DNA of 35,258 nt from a bacterium. GTDB taxonomy: Bacteria > Vulcanimicrobiota > Xenobia > Xenobiales > Xenobiaceae. The position numbers were made by a program, and so were the translations under genes. Below the pieces are notes generated by a model. It saw only the letters and a program-made list of their open reading frames with translations, ran no database searches and was not told the origin of the DNA. Where the stretch lies: assembly GCA_030535355.1 (NCBI GenBank), contig JAUNIO010000032.1, positions 1 to 35,258 on the forward strand, in the 5' to 3' direction. Shown one piece after another: positions 32,364 to 35,258 of the stretch (the stretch's first letter is position 1; the number at the start of each line of letters is the position of its first letter).

Positions 32364-35258
32364 TTGTCAGTGTCTAAGGTTGCTGTAAAATTTGAATCTT
32401 TAGTTTGTCTGCTGTTGATCGCGCTGTTGGGCAACATGGTTGGATGTTCCGACAGTGAGAATAGACCGTACCACCACTCTGGCGGCGGTGCTTCGAGTGA
32501 TTTGGTGCGTTTGGACATTACCCCTAAAAAGGCGCGGGTGCCGCAGGGCATGACCGTGCAGCTGCAGGCGTTAGGCACATATAAAGACGGAACTACCTCC
32601 GATATTACCAATCGGGTGACTTGGTCGAGCGCTGATATTACTATCGCCAGCGTAAAAGATGGTTTGGTCTCCGGTGCATCTTTGGGCGAGACGCAAATTG
32701 GCGCTTCTGCCGAGGGAGGGCTGAGCGCCTATGTGAGCGTAACGGTGAGCGATGCCGTTCCTCTGGGATACAGTGTCGATGCGGGAGGGCATGAGATACA
32801 GGATGTGCTGCCCATTATCAGCGGCGCTTCCGAGCCTTTGCACGTTATAGCGCAAATGAGCGACGGCACGAGCGCAGATATAACCTCTGAAATTAAATGG
32901 GTCTGTGAGCCTGAGGGAATCGTCAGCGTAGATGCCGATGGCCATATCACCGCGCTAAAACCTGGCACCGCTACTGTAAAAGCTATCTCTAGCGACGGTC
33001 AGGTAGTCGCCCAGTTTCAAACGGTAGTCTCCGCACCGGAACTCGTCTCTTTGAATTTAGATCGCGCGGTTTTGCAGCTTCTTCCCAATACTTCTGAGGC
33101 TATTGAGGCCACGGCGGGATATGGCGATGGCACTAGCGTTAATGTAAACGGTAAGGTTAAGTGGTTCAGCTCTGACACTTCTGTGGCTTCGGTATCCGTG
33201 GAAGAGAACGGCGGTGCGCAGCCGAAAGCAGTAATACGCGGTTTAAAAGCCGGAAAAGCTACGATTACTGCGGTCTTTGGGGAATTTTCCTCTTCCTGCG
33301 CCGTAGAAGTGAAAGAAGCTAAGTTGGTCAGCATTGCCTTTACTCAAGACAGTATTGAGGTGATTGCTGGTTTGACAGCATCTCTCAGCGTCGAGGGGAC
33401 TTACAGTGACGGTTCCAGCCGCGATGTGACCGCAAGCTGTTTGTTCAGCACGAGCAATGCTTCTGTAGCCATTGTGGAATCTGAAGGTTCGTCTGTGCCC
33501 GGACGCGTCCACGGTTTAGCTGCCGGTAACGCTGTGATAACCGCTAGTCTGGAAAATTGCCAGGCGAACATTAAAGTGGCAGTTACCGAACCCGAATTGA
33601 CAGCCTTGGCTATTGAAGCGGATGCTTCCAGCGTGGTAATTGGCAATACGGTTGTGCTAAAAGCTCTAGCCACTTACAGCGATGGCTCTAATGCTGATGT
33701 GAGCGCAGCGGCAGCCTGGACCTCGAGCGATGGCGCTATCGCCAGCGTGGATAAGGGCGTGGTGAAGGGTTTAGCCGCGGGCAATGTCACGATCACCGCC
33801 AGCTTCGGGGGCAAGTCTGCGACCCAGCAGATTAGCGTGAGCGATGCCGAAGTAACTTCTTTGAGCATAGACGCGGAATCCGTCAGCGTGATGGCGGGCA
33901 ATACCATTAACCTAACTGCGACTGCGGGCTACAGCGACGGCACGAGTGCCGAAGTCACCGCCACTGCGGCTTGGACTTCCAGCGACACGGCGAAGGCCAC
34001 GGTCTCTGGCGGCGCGGTGAAGGGTTTGGCGGCGGGTAATGTTGCCATTACGGCTGAGTTCGGCGGCAAGACGGCCACGCAGCAGATCGCTGTGATCGAG
34101 GCGGTGGTAACCGCAGTTACCATTGAAGGCGATGCCACCAGAGTAATAGCGGGCAATACTATTAATTTGACAGCTAAAGCTTCTTACAGCGACGGCAGCA
34201 GCGCCGACGTTACGGTGAAGGTGGCCTGGAGTTCCAGCGATACGGCGAAGGCCATGGTGAACCAGGGCGCGGTAAAGGGCCTGAGCGCGGGTAATGTCAC
34301 CATTACGGCTGAGTTCGGCGGCAAATCCGCGACCAAAGAGATCAGCGTTTCCGAAGCCGAGGTGACGGCCTTGGTTATCGAGGCCGATGCCTCTAGCGTA
34401 GTGGCGGGCAATACGGTCAGCTTAAAAGCTCTGGCCACTTACAGCGACGGCTCTAACGCCGATGTGAGCGCGGCGGCAGCCTGGACCTCCAGCGATGGCG
34501 CTATTGCCAGCGTGGATAAGGGCACGGTGAAGGGTATAGCCGCAGGTAATGCCACGATCACCGCCAGCTTTGGCGGCAAGAGCGCTACTCAGCAGATCAC
34601 CGTTTCTGAAGCGGTGGTGACTTCTCTGAGCATTGACACCGATGCCGTGAGCGTTATCGCTGGTTCTACTATCAGATTAACCGCTCAGGCAACTTATAGC
34701 GACGGCAGCAGTCAGAATGTGACCCAGCAGGCGGCTTGGACTTCCAGTGATACGGCGAAGGCCACGGTAACTGGCGGCAAGGTTAAAGGTTTAGATGTGG
34801 GTACGGTTACTATTACAGCCGCGTTTGGCGGTCAGACGGCCACTCAGAAGATAGCCGTGATTGCTCAGTTCGCAGTTGCTCTCGATGATCAAACTTTGAG
34901 CATGTTAGGCTATTCCAAAACAGAAGAAGGTGACGGAACCAAATCTATATCAAAAGATGGCGCTGTCGTCAAAGAGTTGGTAATCCCCGCGACTTTTGAA
35001 TATAGAGGCGCTTTATACCAAATAACTGCTGTCGGTAATGCGGTGTTTTCTGGATGCAGTGGTTTAAAGTCCGTGACCATCCCGGGTGGCGTGACCTCGA
35101 TTGGTGACTCTGCGTTTTATGGCTGCAGGAGTTTGACTTCTATGACCATCCCGGAGGGTGTGATCTCGATTGATTCCTGTGCGTTTTCTGGATGCAGTGG
35201 TTTAAAGTCAGTGACCATCCCAAATAGTGTGTCCTCGATTGGTGCCTGGGCGTTTGAA
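32364..35258 (+). CDS. large surface lipoprotein with nine Big_2 domains and BspA-like leucine-rich repeats (partial, runs off the window)
   Basis: An open frame of 965 codons begins at TTG 32364 (AAGG 7 nt upstream; an in-frame TAA lies at 32352) and has no stop before the window end. Residues 1-28 form a lipoprotein signal ending NMVGC (Cys28). Nine immunoglobulin-like Big_2 units of about 85-95 residues follow, each with a YSDGxS motif, an AWTSSD-type strand and a KGLxAGxVTITA strand. Units 5 and 8, and 6 and 9, are nearest relatives, showing block duplication. From about residue 870 the protein changes to LRR_5 repeats of 23 residues (CSGLKSVTIP, SIGDSAF). Such proteins are surface adhesins or binding proteins. 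The many open frames on the opposite strand are shadows of these repeats. Confidence 0.9.
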   Translation, partial: MSVSKVAVKFESLVCLLLIALLGNMVGCSDSENRPYHHSGGGASSDLVRLDITPKKARVPQGMTVQLQALGTYKDGTTSDITNRVTWSSADITIASVKDGLVSGASLGETQIGASAEGGLSAYVSVTVSDAVPLGYSVDAGGHEIQDVLPIISGASEPLHVIAQMSDGTSADITSEIKWVCEPEGIVSVDADGHITALKPGTATVKAISSDGQVVAQFQTVVSAPELVSLNLDRAVLQLLPNTSEAIEATAGYGDGTSVNVNGKVKWFSSDTSVASVSVEENGGAQPKAVIRGLKAGKATITAVFGEFSSSCAVEVKEAKLVSIAFTQDSIEVIAGLTASLSVEGTYSDGSSRDVTASCLFSTSNASVAIVESEGSSVPGRVHGLAAGNAVITASLENCQANIKVAVTEPELTALAIEADASSVVIGNTVVLKALATYSDGSNADVSAAAAWTSSDGAIASVDKGVVKGLAAGNVTITASFGGKSATQQISVSDAEVTSLSIDAESVSVMAGNTINLTATAGYSDGTSAEVTATAAWTSSDTAKATVSGGAVKGLAAGNVAITAEFGGKTATQQIAVIEAVVTAVTIEGDATRVIAGNTINLTAKASYSDGSSADVTVKVAWSSSDTAKAMVNQGAVKGLSAGNVTITAEFGGKSATKEISVSEAEVTALVIEADASSVVAGNTVSLKALATYSDGSNADVSAAAAWTSSDGAIASVDKGTVKGIAAGNATITASFGGKSATQQITVSEAVVTSLSIDTDAVSVIAGSTIRLTAQATYSDGSSQNVTQQAAWTSSDTAKATVTGGKVKGLDVGTVTITAAFGGQTATQKIAVIAQFAVALDDQTLSMLGYSKTEEGDGTKSISKDGAVVKELVIPATFEYRGALYQITAVGNAVFSGCSGLKSVTIPGGVTSIGDSAFYGCRSLTSMTIPEGVISIDSCAFSGCSGLKSVTIPNSVSSIGAWAFE

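Noticed and set aside
33017-34438. Series of open frames on the - strand opposite the Big_2 array
   Set aside because: They recur with the period of the Big_2 repeats and mirror the biased codons of the + strand frame, so they are shadows of the real gene.
32500-35258. Regular repeats that might suggest a CRISPR array
   Set aside because: The periods (about 255 bp and 69 bp) are multiples of three and translate into Big_2 and LRR_5 protein repeats. There are no constant repeats with unique spacers.
1-35258. tRNA or rRNA genes, phage or transposase genes
   Set aside because: No cloverleaf with a T-loop signature, rRNA segment, integrase or transposase motif was seen on reading either strand. 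A dedicated scan was not possible.

Overview
The window looks like chromosomal DNA from a diderm, probably anaerobic bacterium. Diderm: it has an Lnt-type apolipoprotein N-acyltransferase, several lipobox proteins and proteins with Sec-type signal peptides. A Firmicutes-like affinity (for example a diderm class such as Negativicutes) is suggested, but not proven, by the four-Cys PheS core, a DapA of the Firmicutes/cyanobacterial style, an NFACT/Rqc2 protein, a YceG-TelA-TerD stress cluster as in Bacillus, and an MmdA/PccB-type carboxyltransferase. No rRNA, tRNA, CRISPR array, transposase or phage gene was seen.

Layout. 1-4123: selD, a small membrane protein, dapA and aroA on the + strand. 4173-4895: a lipoprotein on the - strand. 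5430-11750: lnt, pheS, pheT and a secreted protein of unknown function. 12141-14556: an NFACT protein overlapping a TlpA-like lipoprotein, both on the - strand. 14788-18053: a secreted Sel1-repeat protein and a glycogen-debranching enzyme with an apparent signal peptide. 18125-29378: a tellurite/stress (Ter) locus with a divergent XRE regulator, a YceG-like 'biosynthetic module' protein, TelA, six TerD-superfamily proteins and a Ca2+-type P-ATPase. 29576-32131: mutM facing away from a carboxyltransferase gene. 32364 to the window end: a TTG-started lipoprotein with nine Big_2 domains followed by BspA-type leucine-rich repeats, open at the edge.

The most unusual content lies between the genes. 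Two families of short, non-coding, highly structured mobile repeats (MITE-like, about 220-260 bp) share the same terminal inverted repeats, close to CAATGTCATTTAGTTA, and make 10-bp target duplications. Type 1 has copies at 4980, 11842, 14580 (truncated), 15460, 23646 and 24528 (fragment). Type 2 has copies at 1164 and 15520. The second type 2 copy is inserted inside a type 1 copy with a perfect 10-bp duplication. No transposase for them is in the window.

How the genes fit together: the Ter locus reads as a calcium/metal stress module. TerD proteins are known Ca2+ binders, TelA and YceG are their usual partners, and the Ca2+-ATPase stands where a TerC membrane protein might be expected. A terD-terA gene pair has been duplicated in tandem. 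Hairpins lie in several of the gaps between the ter genes.
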